From contig CP063166.1 in NCBI GenBank assembly GCA_016806145.1, forward strand, positions 2,542,001 through 2,606,000: a stretch of DNA of 64,000 nt. The letters are read 5' to 3'. This document shows, piece by piece, positions 1 through 7,318 of this stretch. This DNA comes from Variovorax paradoxus. GTDB lineage: Bacteria > Pseudomonadota > Gammaproteobacteria > Burkholderiales > Burkholderiaceae_C. Each line of letters begins with the position of its first letter. Position 1 is the stretch's first letter. Below the pieces are notes generated by a model. It was not told where the DNA came from, searched no databases, and saw nothing but the letters and a program-made list of their open reading frames with translations. Position numbers and translations under genes: made by a program.

Positions 1-420
1 AAGCTGTTCTGCGACAAGGTGCTGCTGCAGCCCGCGCTCGCCATCGACGCGCGCTTCGACAGCAATGCGCGGCGCAACGAACACCGTGAGGAACTGCGCG
101 CCATCATCGTCGGCCTGTTCGGCGCTTTGAGCACCGCCCAGGTGCTCGAGCGCCTCGACGCCGCCCAGATCGCCAACGCGCGCATGAACGACATGGCCGG
201 GCTCTGGGCGCATCCGCAGCTGCAGGCGCGCGAGCGCTGGCGCCAGGTCGACTCGCCGGCCGGGCCCATTCCTGCGCTGCTGCCGGCCGGGCGCCAGAGC
301 GCCTTCGACTACCGCATGGACGCCATCCCCGCCGTGGGCGAGCACACCGATGCGATCCTGCGCGCGCTGGGCCGCAGTGAGGAGCAGATCGCGGCGCTGC
401 GCGAGGCCGGGGCCGTATGA
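1..420 (+). CDS. CaiB/BaiF family CoA-transferase, C-terminal part (runs off the left edge)
   Basis: The reading frame is open from base 1, so only the last 139 residues are seen and the start lies outside the window. The visible part resembles the C-terminal domain of class III (CaiB/BaiF) CoA-transferases: a region like LLQPALAIDARFDSNARR, the stretch RMNDMAGLWAHPQLQARERW, and a tail with GEHTDAILRALG. Such enzymes move CoA between carboxylic acids in the cytosol. The stop overlaps the start of the next gene by four bases (ATGA), so the two are translationally coupled. The substrate cannot be read from the fragment. Confidence 0.85.
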   Translation, partial: KLFCDKVLLQPALAIDARFDSNARRNEHREELRAIIVGLFGALSTAQVLERLDAAQIANARMNDMAGLWAHPQLQARERWRQVDSPAGPIPALLPAGRQSAFDYRMDAIPAVGEHTDAILRALGRSEEQIAALREAGAV

Positions 421-1280
421 GCGCCCAGGCCCTGGGGCTCGCGCGCACCTTCCTGTTCGTGCCGGCCGACCGGCCCGAGCGCCATGCGCGCGCGCTGGCC
501 AGCGGCGCCGGCGCGGTCATCGTCGACCTCGAGGACGCGGTCGCGCCCGATCGCAAGGCCGCCGCGCGCGAGGGCCTGCCCGAAGTCTTCGCCGCATTGC
601 CCGCGGCCGGCCGCGCGCGCCTGCTGTTGCGCATCAACGCGCCGGGCACGCCCTGGCATGCCGACGACCTCGCGCTGGTCGCGCGGCTCGCGGCGGCGCG
701 CGCCATCGCGGGCGTGGTGCTGCCCAAGGCCGAAGGCGCCGATCAACTGGCGCGGCTGGCCGAGGCCACCGGCCCCGAGGCCGTACTGGTGCCGCTGATC
801 GAATCGGCCGCGGGCCTCGCGGCCATCGATGCGATCGCCGCCGCGCCCCAGGTGCTGCGGCTGGCCTTCGGGCACCTCGATTTCCAGGCCGACCTCGGTA
901 TGGCCTGCGACGCGCAGGAGGCCGAGCTGGTGCCGGTGCGGCTCGCGCTGGTGCTGGCCTCGCGCCGCGCCAACCTGGCCGCGCCCATCGACGGCATCGC
1001 GACCGACTGGCGCGACCCCGAGCGGCTCGCGGCCGAGGCGGCGCGCGCGCGGCGCGGCGGCTTCGGCGCCAAGCTCTGCATCCATCCCGCGCAGGTGGCT
1101 CCGGTGCATGCGGCGCTCGGGCCCGGCGCCGAGGAACTGGCGTGGGCGCGGCGCGTGGTCGAGGCCGTGGCGCAGGCCGGCGGCGGGGTCGTGAACCTCG
1201 ACGGCCGCATGGTCGACGCACCGGTGGTCAGGCTCGCGCAGCGCCTGCTCGCGCTCGATGCGCAGGCGCCGCCGCGCTGA
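417..1280 (+). CDS. HpcH/HpaI-type CoA-ester lyase (CitE-like)
   Basis: 287 residues, the usual size for the CitE/malyl-CoA lyase family. Early motifs are FLFVPADRPERHARA and VIVDLEDAVAPDRK (metal and substrate region), then RINAPGTPW and a C-terminal GFGAKLCIHPAQV, all typical of (S)-citramalyl- or malyl-CoA lyases that split a hydroxyacyl-CoA into acetyl-CoA and an oxoacid. It overlaps the CoA-transferase upstream and is followed by a Bug binding protein: a transport, activation and cleavage set for a small dicarboxylate-like compound. Exact substrate unknown. Confidence 0.88.
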   Translation: MSAQALGLARTFLFVPADRPERHARALASGAGAVIVDLEDAVAPDRKAAAREGLPEVFAALPAAGRARLLLRINAPGTPWHADDLALVARLAAARAIAGVVLPKAEGADQLARLAEATGPEAVLVPLIESAAGLAAIDAIAAAPQVLRLAFGHLDFQADLGMACDAQEAELVPVRLALVLASRRANLAAPIDGIATDWRDPERLAAEAARARRGGFGAKLCIHPAQVAPVHAALGPGAEELAWARRVVEAVAQAGGGVVNLDGRMVDAPVVRLAQRLLALDAQAPPR

Positions 1281-1339
1281 GCCTGCCCGGGACATTCATC
1301 CGTTCATCAACCCAAGGCAAGAAGAAGGAGACAAAAGAC

Positions 1340-2356
1340 ATGAATGCATCGAACCCCGCGCGTCAGCGCCGCCCCCTGCGCCTCGCCGCGGCCGCCGCCC
1401 TGGCCATCGGCCTCGTGGCCGCACCCTGGAGCGCCTCGGCGCAGGGCGCCTGGCCCGACAAGCCGATCGTGATGGTGGTGCCGTACTCGGCCGGCGGCCC
1501 CACCGACGTGGTGGCCCGCATGCTCGCCGTGCCCATGGGCAAGTCGCTGGGCCAGACGGTGGTGGTCGAGAACACGGTGGGCGCGGGCGGCACCATCGCG
1601 CCGACCCGCGTGGCCAAGGCCGCGCCCAACGGCAACACCATCCTGATCCACCACATGGGCATGGCGACCGCGCCCGCGCTCTACAAGAAGCTCAACTACG
1701 ACCCGCTCAAGGACTTCGCGTACATCGGCCAGGTGATGGACGTGCCGATGACCCTGCTGTCGCGCAAGGACTTCCCGGCCAACAACTTCCAGGAGCTGCT
1801 GACCTACGTGAAGGCCAACCGCGACAAGGTCTCGCTCGCCAATGCCGGCATCGGCGCGGTCTCGCAGCTGTGCGGCATGCTGTTCGCGCACCAGATCGGC
1901 GTGCAGCTCACGACCGTGCCCTACAAGGGCGCCGGCCCCGCGCTCAACGACCTGATGGGCGGTCAGGTCGACCTGCTGTGCGACCAGACCACGCAGACCG
2001 CGCCGGTGATCAAGGACGGCACGCGCGTGAAGGTGTTCGGCGTGACCACGCCCAAGCGGCTGTCGAGCATGCCCAACCTGCCCACGCTCGACGAGCAGGG
2101 CCTGAAGGGCTTCGACGTGAAGGTCTGGCACGGCATCTACGCACCCAAGGGCACGCCGCCGGCGGTGCTCGAGAAGCTCAACGTCGCGCTGCGCGCCGCC
2201 CTGCAGGACGACATGGTGAAGCAGCGGCTGGCCGAGCTGAGCTCGGAGATCGTGCCGCTCGACAAGCAGACGCCCGAGGGCCTGCGCACCCATCTGGCGG
2301 CCGAGATCGACAAGTGGGGCAAGGTGATCAAGGCGGCCGGCGTGCAGGCCGACTGA
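1340..2356 (+). CDS. Bug/TctC family periplasmic tricarboxylate-type substrate-binding protein
   Basis: 338 residues. The start is set by a good AAGAAGGAG ribosome binding site at 1321-1329. A signal peptide is visible (basic RQRRPLR, hydrophobic run, cleavage near ASAQG). The mature protein begins with WPDKPIVMVVPYSAGGPTD, the family's ligand-loop signature, and continues with NTVGAGGTIAPTRVAKA and VPYKGAGPALNDLMGGQVD. It binds a carboxylate in the periplasm, probably for a TctAB-type carrier coded elsewhere, or as a sensor partner. It lies about 60 bases after the lyase gene, on the same strand. Confidence 0.92.
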   Translation: MNASNPARQRRPLRLAAAAALAIGLVAAPWSASAQGAWPDKPIVMVVPYSAGGPTDVVARMLAVPMGKSLGQTVVVENTVGAGGTIAPTRVAKAAPNGNTILIHHMGMATAPALYKKLNYDPLKDFAYIGQVMDVPMTLLSRKDFPANNFQELLTYVKANRDKVSLANAGIGAVSQLCGMLFAHQIGVQLTTVPYKGAGPALNDLMGGQVDLLCDQTTQTAPVIKDGTRVKVFGVTTPKRLSSMPNLPTLDEQGLKGFDVKVWHGIYAPKGTPPAVLEKLNVALRAALQDDMVKQRLAELSSEIVPLDKQTPEGLRTHLAAEIDKWGKVIKAAGVQAD

Positions 2357-2368
2357 GGCCCCCGACCG

Positions 2369-2902
2369 TCAGCCCGCGCGCAGCACCTGCTCGAACAGCG
2401 CGAGCAGGTGGCGCGCGAACAGGTCCATGTTCGCGGGCCGGTCGTTGCCTCCGGTTTCGACGGTGCGGCTCTCGGACACCGCGTCCGGCCCGCCGACCAC
2501 CGCGAGGCAGACCCGCCCGGGCGCATCGCCATAGGGGCTGCCCGAGGGACCGGCCGCGCCGGTCTCGGCGATGCCCCAGCCCGAATGATGGCTGTCGCGC
2601 ACGCGCTGGGCGATCAGCAAGGCATAGGGCTCGGTCTCGCCGCGCAGCCCGGCCATGTCCTCGGCCGTGAGCCCGAGCAGCGCGCGGCCCGCGCGTCGCG
2701 AATAGACCACCGCGCCGCCGCGGAAGTAGGCCGAGGCACCGGGGATCGCGAGCAGCGCGGCCGACACCAGGCCACCGGCCGAGGACTCGACCACCGCCAC
2801 GGTCTGGCCGCGCTCGCGCAGCAGCGCGCCGACGCGCGCCGCGATCTCGCCCAGCGGCTCAGGGTTTGCCGCCTCGGGACTTACGCTGACACCTGCAGTC
2901 AT
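2369..2902 (-). CDS. CinA-family nicotinamide-nucleotide amidohydrolase domain protein
   Basis: 177 residues, equal to the stand-alone CinA C-terminal (PncC) domain. Motifs: TVAVVESSAGGLVSAALLAIPGAS, YFRGGAVVYSRRAG, and GIAETGAAGPSGSPYGDAPG, close to the family's catalytic and substrate loops. The start ATG at 2902 follows AAGGAGTTCCAAAGT; longer in-frame versions lack a ribosome binding site. Family members deamidate NMN to nicotinic acid mononucleotide for NAD salvage. The usual TAES of the first motif reads VESS here, so activity is not certain. It is convergent with the Bug gene. Confidence 0.85.
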   Translation of the reverse strand: MTAGVSVSPEAANPEPLGEIAARVGALLRERGQTVAVVESSAGGLVSAALLAIPGASAYFRGGAVVYSRRAGRALLGLTAEDMAGLRGETEPYALLIAQRVRDSHHSGWGIAETGAAGPSGSPYGDAPGRVCLAVVGGPDAVSESRTVETGGNDRPANMDLFARHLLALFEQVLRAG

Positions 2903-3108
2903 ACTTTGGAACTCCTTCGAAACGAAGCGAACGCAAGAGCGTATGCGCCCCGCGTGGAGAATGATGGAACAGCGCTGCGCGAATACATCGTGACACCCGA
3001 TAAACACCCCAGGTCAGTGTTTTTCCCGAGACGGAGGGTGGTCCGAAACTCGCTAGAGTGAAGGCGGCCGTTCAAAGGCTTTCGACAAGTACACACAAGG
3101 AATTTCTC

Positions 3109-3846
3109 ATGAGCAAGAAAGTTGCATATGTCACTGGAGGCATGGGTGGCATCGGAACAGCCATCTGCCAGCGTCTTCACAAGGACGGCTTCCGCGTCGT
3201 CGCCGGTTGCGGCCCCACCCGCGATTATTCGAAGTGGCTGGCCGAACAGAAAGCCCTGGGCTTCGAGTTTCACGCCTCGGTCGGCAACGTCGGCGACTGG
3301 CAGTCCACGGTCGAGGCCTTCTCGGCCGCGAAGGCAGCCCACGGCGCCATCGACGTGCTGGTCAACAACGCCGGCATCACGCGCGACCGCATGTTCCTGA
3401 AGATGACGCCCGAGGACTGGAGCGCGGTCATCGAGACCAACCTCAACAGCATGTTCAACGTTACCAAGCAGGTGGTGGGCGACATGGTCGAAAAGGGCTG
3501 GGGCCGCATCATCAACATCAGCTCGGTCAACGGCGCCAAGGGCCAGGCGGGCCAGACCAACTATTCGGCGGCCAAGGCCGGCATGCACGGCTTCACGATG
3601 GCGCTGGCGCAGGAGCTCGCGGGCAAGGGCGTGACGGTCAACACCGTAAGCCCCGGCTACATCGGCACCGACATGGTGAAGGCCATCCGCCAGGAAGTGC
3701 TCGACAAGATCGTCGCCACGATCCCGGTCAAGCGCCTGGGCGAGCCGAGCGAGATCGCTTCCATCATCGCGTGGCTGGCCACCGACGAGGGCGGCTACTC
3801 GACCGGCGCCGACTTCTCGGTCAACGGCGGCCTGCACATGCACTGA
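3109..3846 (+). CDS. phbB: Acetoacetyl-CoA reductase (NADPH), PHB synthesis
   Basis: 245 residues, the normal PhbB size. Short-chain dehydrogenase features: the cofactor loop VTGGMGGIGTAICQRL near residue 7, the characteristic GCGPTRDYSKW stretch, NNAGITRD, and the catalytic Ser-Tyr-Lys set in NISSVNGAKGQAGQTNYSAAKAG. The C-terminus SVNGGLHMH is typical of PhbB. It reduces acetoacetyl-CoA to (R)-3-hydroxybutyryl-CoA for polyhydroxyalkanoate. No phaA or phaC is adjacent. The start follows ACACAAGG and a terminator lies just after the stop, so it is probably a single-gene unit. Confidence 0.95.
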   Translation: MSKKVAYVTGGMGGIGTAICQRLHKDGFRVVAGCGPTRDYSKWLAEQKALGFEFHASVGNVGDWQSTVEAFSAAKAAHGAIDVLVNNAGITRDRMFLKMTPEDWSAVIETNLNSMFNVTKQVVGDMVEKGWGRIINISSVNGAKGQAGQTNYSAAKAGMHGFTMALAQELAGKGVTVNTVSPGYIGTDMVKAIRQEVLDKIVATIPVKRLGEPSEIASIIAWLATDEGGYSTGADFSVNGGLHMH

Positions 3847-3867
3847 GCGAGACCAGCGCTCGAAAAG

Positions 3868-3890
3868 AAACCCGCTTCGGCGGGTTTTTT
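3868..3890 (+). terminator. Rho-independent terminator of phbB
   Basis: A perfect 5-bp GC stem (CCCGC/GCGGG) with a TTCG tetraloop is followed by six T residues, 22 bases after the phbB stop. The A run before the stem also pairs with the T tract. Confidence 0.85.
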
Positions 3891-3936
3891 CATGCCCGTC
3901 CGATCCACTGCTCTCCATCGACCCGCGGCGCTTCCC

Positions 3937-4032
3937 GTGCACAGGGCACCGGGTACTCCCCGCAGCGAAATCAAGGAGGAGGCCGAAGGCCGGGGGACAT
4001 TCGCGGAGGGGAGTACCCGGTGTCCTGTGCAC
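3937..4032. repeat. Structured palindromic repeat element, copy A
   Basis: A 96-bp unit made of two 25-nt arms (3937-3961 and 4008-4032), complementary except for one G-T pair, around a 46-bp core (3962-4007). Related units lie at 43797-43890 and 43936-44031 with a nearly identical core. The unit sits between the phbB terminator and the antiporter gene. No reading frame is conserved across it. Confidence 0.85.
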
Positions 4033-4134
4033 GCGCCCCGAACAAGCGAACCCCGATCGGACAATCCCCGGCAAATGCAACCGCCTTGCATACGTGTAAT
4101 GAACGACACCCCCACGTTCCTGCAAAATCGGCCG

Positions 4135-5877
4135 ATGCCCCACAGCGTCTCACTCATCAACACCATCGCCGCCGGCCTCGGCCTGGCCCTGGTGCTCGGC
4201 TTCTTCGCCGCGCGCCTTCGCCTGCCGGCCCTGGTCGGCTACCTGCTGGCCGGCGTCATCATCGGTCCTTTCACGCCCGGCTTCGTGGCCGATGCCGGCA
4301 TTGCCGCGCAGCTGGCCGAGATCGGCGTGATGCTGCTGATGTTCGGCGTGGGGCTGCATTTCTCGCTCGACGACCTGCTGGCCGTGCGCAAGATCGCGCT
4401 GCCCGGCGCGCTGCTGCAGATCACCGTGGCCACGCTGCTCGGCGGTGCGCTCGCGCTCTGGTGGGGCTGGAACCTCGGCGCCGCGCTGGTGTTCGGCCTG
4501 GCGCTCTCGGTCGCCAGCACGGTCGTGCTGCTGCGCGCGCTCGAGAGCCTGGGCATTCTCGATTCCTTCACCGGCCGCATCGCCGTCGGCTGGCTGGTGG
4601 TGGAAGACCTCGCCATGGTGCTGGTGCTCGTGCTGCTGCCCCCGCTCGCCGAAACCCTCGGCGGCCGCGCCGCCGGCACCGATGCCTCGCCGCTGTGGCA
4701 GACCCTGGGCCTCACGCTGCTGCAGGTCGGCGGCTTCGTCGCCCTCATGCTGATCGTCGGACGCCGCGTCTTCCCCTGGATCCTCTGGCAGGTCGCGCGC
4801 ACCGGCTCGCGCGAGCTGTTCACCCTGTGCGTGGTGGCCGCCGCCGTCAGCATCGCCTTCGCCTCGGCGGCCCTGTTCGGCGTGTCGTTCGCGCTCGGCG
4901 CCTTCTTCGCCGGCATGGTCATGCGCGAGTCGCAGTTCAGCCACCGCGCCGCCCAGGAATCGCTGCCGCTGCGCGACGCCTTCGCCGTGCTGTTCTTCGT
5001 CTCGGTCGGCATGCTGTTCGATCCCTCCGTGCTGCTCGAGCGCCCGCTGCAGGTGCTGGCCGTCGTGCTGGTGATCGTGCTGGGCAAGTCGCTCGCCGCC
5101 TGCGGCCTGGTGCTGGTGCTGCGCTATCCGCTGGCCACCGCGCTCACCGTCAGCGCCAGCCTGGCGCAGATCGGCGAGTTCTCGTTCATCCTCGTGGGCC
5201 TGGGCGTCTCGCTGGGCCTCATGCCCGCCGAGGGCCAGAGCCTGATCCTGGCCGGCGCCCTGATCTCCATCGCCACCAACCCGCTGTGGTTCAGCCTGAT
5301 CGCGCCGCTGCAGAAATGGCTGCATGCCCATTCCTCGTTCGCGCGCCGCCTCGAGGCACGCGACGATCCGCTGGCCGAGCTTCCGATGAGCACCGAGGCG
5401 CGCTACCTCTCGCGCCAGGTCGTGCTGGTCGGCTACGGCCGGGTCGGGCGCCGCATCGCCGCCGAGCTCAAGGCGCACGACATCCCCTACGTGGTGGCCG
5501 AGCAGAACCGCGAGCTGGTCGAGAAGCTGCGCGAGGAGGGCGGAGCCGCCGTCTATGGCGACGCGGCCGATCCGGCCGTGCTGATCCAGGCCCACATCGC
5601 GCGCGCGCGCGTGCTGGTGGTGGCCACGCCGGCCGCGCTCAACGTGCGGCAGATGATCGAGACCGCGCGCACCCTCAACCCGACCATCGAGACCGTGATC
5701 CGCAGCCACAACGAAGAGGAGGCGGAACTGCTCACGCGCGAAGTCTCGGCCACCGTCTTCCTCGGCGAGCACGAACTGGCCCAGGCCATGGCGCGCGACG
5801 TGGTACGCCGCGCCGTGGCGCCGCCCGCGCCCAACGGCGCCCATGGCACGCCGAGCGTGCCGGCCGCACCGGCCTGA
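4135..5877 (+). CDS. CPA2-family monovalent cation:proton antiporter (KefB/YbaL type)
   Basis: 580 residues. The first ~390 are a string of hydrophobic helices with family motifs GYLLAGVIIGPFTPGFV, ALSVASTVVLLRALE and GAFFAGMVMRESQFSHRAA. The C-terminal ~170 residues are a cytoplasmic TrkA-N (RCK) nucleotide-binding domain starting at QVVLVGYGRVGRRIAAEL. It is a K+ or Na+/H+ antiporter gated by a ligand at the RCK domain. The start is uncertain: 4135 keeps the usual N-terminus, and an in-frame ATG at 4099 would add 12 residues; neither has a clear ribosome binding site. A CAAAAT box 7 bases upstream of 4135 would fit a leaderless message. Confidence 0.9.
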   Translation: MPHSVSLINTIAAGLGLALVLGFFAARLRLPALVGYLLAGVIIGPFTPGFVADAGIAAQLAEIGVMLLMFGVGLHFSLDDLLAVRKIALPGALLQITVATLLGGALALWWGWNLGAALVFGLALSVASTVVLLRALESLGILDSFTGRIAVGWLVVEDLAMVLVLVLLPPLAETLGGRAAGTDASPLWQTLGLTLLQVGGFVALMLIVGRRVFPWILWQVARTGSRELFTLCVVAAAVSIAFASAALFGVSFALGAFFAGMVMRESQFSHRAAQESLPLRDAFAVLFFVSVGMLFDPSVLLERPLQVLAVVLVIVLGKSLAACGLVLVLRYPLATALTVSASLAQIGEFSFILVGLGVSLGLMPAEGQSLILAGALISIATNPLWFSLIAPLQKWLHAHSSFARRLEARDDPLAELPMSTEARYLSRQVVLVGYGRVGRRIAAELKAHDIPYVVAEQNRELVEKLREEGGAAVYGDAADPAVLIQAHIARARVLVVATPAALNVRQMIETARTLNPTIETVIRSHNEEEAELLTREVSATVFLGEHELAQAMARDVVRRAVAPPAPNGAHGTPSVPAAPA

Positions 5878-5888
5878 ACGCTCTGGTT

Positions 5889-6293
5889 CTAGAGGTCCTC
5901 GATCACCAGCGTGCGATAGCGCTGCGCGATCGAGTAGGGCACCGTGCGCACCACCTCCATCATGCGTTCGGCGTCTTCCTGCTCCTCGGTGCGCACCAGC
6001 AGCGCCGTGTGGCCTTCGCGCGCCAGCTTGGTGTAGGCGCGCACCGTCGCGCCCTCGGTGCCCGCGGAGGGCAGGGGGTTGTCGGCCTCGGCCACCGTCG
6101 GCGTGATCTCCGCCAGCACCGTCGCGGGCGGCAGCAGGAAGATGTCGTCCGCGCTCACGCCCTTCTCGACGAGCCCGCGGCCGACGCGCTCCGCGTCCTC
6201 GGCGTTCCCGAACATCACCATCGAATGGCCGGTGGGATAGAAGGCGCCGCCGATGGTCGCTCGCATCTTGGAATCCAGGGTGAATCGCTTCAT
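5889..6293 (-). CDS. Conserved hypothetical protein, possible general stress type
   Basis: 134 residues, soluble, no signal peptide. The start ATG at 6293 is preceded by AGGAGG at ideal spacing, so longer versions are rejected. The sequence alternates a strand-like stretch (SMVMFGNAEDAERVGRGLVEKG) with segments such as LLPPATVLAEITPT and HTALLVRTEEQEDAERMMEV, which suggests two similar alpha/beta halves of ferredoxin-like size. I do not recognise a firm family; similarity to YflT-type heat-induced proteins is only a guess. It ends 12 bases from the antiporter stop, tail to tail. Confidence 0.7.
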   Translation of the reverse strand: MKRFTLDSKMRATIGGAFYPTGHSMVMFGNAEDAERVGRGLVEKGVSADDIFLLPPATVLAEITPTVAEADNPLPSAGTEGATVRAYTKLAREGHTALLVRTEEQEDAERMMEVVRTVPYSIAQRYRTLVIEDL

Positions 6294-6547
6294 GGGGCCT
6301 CCTGTCGTCTGGGCATGCGGCGTGCCGCGGGTGTTTGATCCATGGGCAAAACTTAGGTCGCGCACCAACGCCCGCCTGTAGGAGAAGCCCGGAAGCTGGG
6401 AACGGTGGGCGCCACCGGCTGGCGCAGGAAGCTCACAGGGTTTTCGCCGGCGGTGAACGTGATCGAGTGCACGCGCGTTGTGACAGGGCGTGTCTACGAT
6501 CCGGGCGGCCCGCCCCCATCGCCAACGCCTACCTTCCAGAGCTTCGC

Positions 6548-6844
6548 GTGAACACCATCCCCGCCACCCTGTCGCCGTCGCCCCGCAACCTCGCGCTGAC
6601 CGTTCACGAACTGGAGCCCGGCGAGTTCTATTGGGTGCTGATGGAGGCGGTCGACGATGCCGCGGGCGAGGGCGCGGTGCATTCCTACCTGCCGCTCGAG
6701 GCGGCCATCGAGCCGCATACCAGCTATTCCAATGCGCTGGTGGCCGGCGTCAGCGTGCTGCGCCGCCTGTTCGGCGCCGAAGGCCCCGGCCGCGCGCGGG
6801 ACACCCGTACGCCCGACGAGCCCGCGCGCACCCGCTCCCTATAA
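6548..6844 (+). CDS. Small conserved hypothetical protein
   Basis: 98 residues from a GTG start at 6548. Codon usage is regular and the middle (LALTVHELEPGEFYWVLMEA, then HSYLPLEAAIEPHTSYSNAL) looks like a real small globular protein. The C-terminus is arginine- and proline-rich. No family is recognised. Its stop codon lies inside the perfect TATAAT that I take as the -10 box of the next transcript. The start has no strong ribosome binding site. Confidence 0.55.
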   Translation: MNTIPATLSPSPRNLALTVHELEPGEFYWVLMEAVDDAAGEGAVHSYLPLEAAIEPHTSYSNALVAGVSVLRRLFGAEGPGRARDTRTPDEPARTRSL

Positions 6845-6845
6845 T
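6840..6845 (+). promoter_or_regulatory. -10 box (TATAAT) for the cobalamin riboswitch transcript
   Basis: A perfect TATAAT hexamer in GC-rich DNA, overlapping the stop of the preceding small gene. It would start a transcript near 6852, just before a long hairpin (about 6856-6894) and the cobalamin aptamer. The -35 region is weak. Confidence 0.55.
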
Positions 6846-6892
6846 TCCCGCCGTTCGGTGCGGCCTTTCTTCCGAGGAAGGAAGGACGCACC

Positions 6893-7162
6893 GGCACCAC
6901 GGTTCGAAGGTGCCCCGCCCGCCATGCATGCCAGGGCCACGGGGTTAAACGGGAAGCAGGTGCGACGCGTCGATGCAAGGATCGACGCCTCCATTCCTGC
7001 GCTGCCCCCGCAACGGTCAGCGGATCTGGACGTCCTCACGCCATGCCCCCAGGGCATCGGCAGCCACTGCGCCCGCAAGGCGTGGGAAGGCGAGGGCTTC
7101 CGCAACGGCGCTGCAGTTTCGACTGCGCGCCTTTGCGCTCCGCGAGCCCGGATACCGGCCTT
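6893..7162 (+). ncRNA. Cobalamin riboswitch (B12 element)
   Basis: Conserved core blocks occur in the right order: a GGCACC/GGTGCC closing helix (about 6893-6919), GGTTAAACGGGAAGCAGGTG around 6943-6962, CTGCCCCCGCAACGGTCAG around 7000-7020, the B12-box-like GCCACTGCGCCCGCAAGGCG with TGGGAAGGCG, and the 3' block GAGCCCGGATACCGGCC at 7144-7160. A stable hairpin precedes it. It lies about 150 bases upstream of a TonB receptor and the cobalt chelatase genes. Binding of adenosyl- or hydroxocobalamin would shut off the operon, probably by hiding the ribosome binding site near 7307-7314. Confidence 0.93.
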
Positions 7163-7318
7163 CGTCACCGCCTCGGACGCTGCGGGAGTGCGTGTCCGGG
7201 CCGCCGGCCGGCGAAGCGCTTGCTTTGCCCGCCGCCGGCCCCGGCCATCGATCGACTTCCCGCCGCGTCCACATTCGGTCAGAGAACCTGCGGGGACGCG
7301 GGTCGGAGGAGAAGTCAA

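Noticed and set aside
3207..6338. Long plus-strand frame over phbB and the antiporter
   Set aside because: Out-of-frame shadow of two clear genes, rich in Arg and Gly, and it crosses a terminator and a repeat element.
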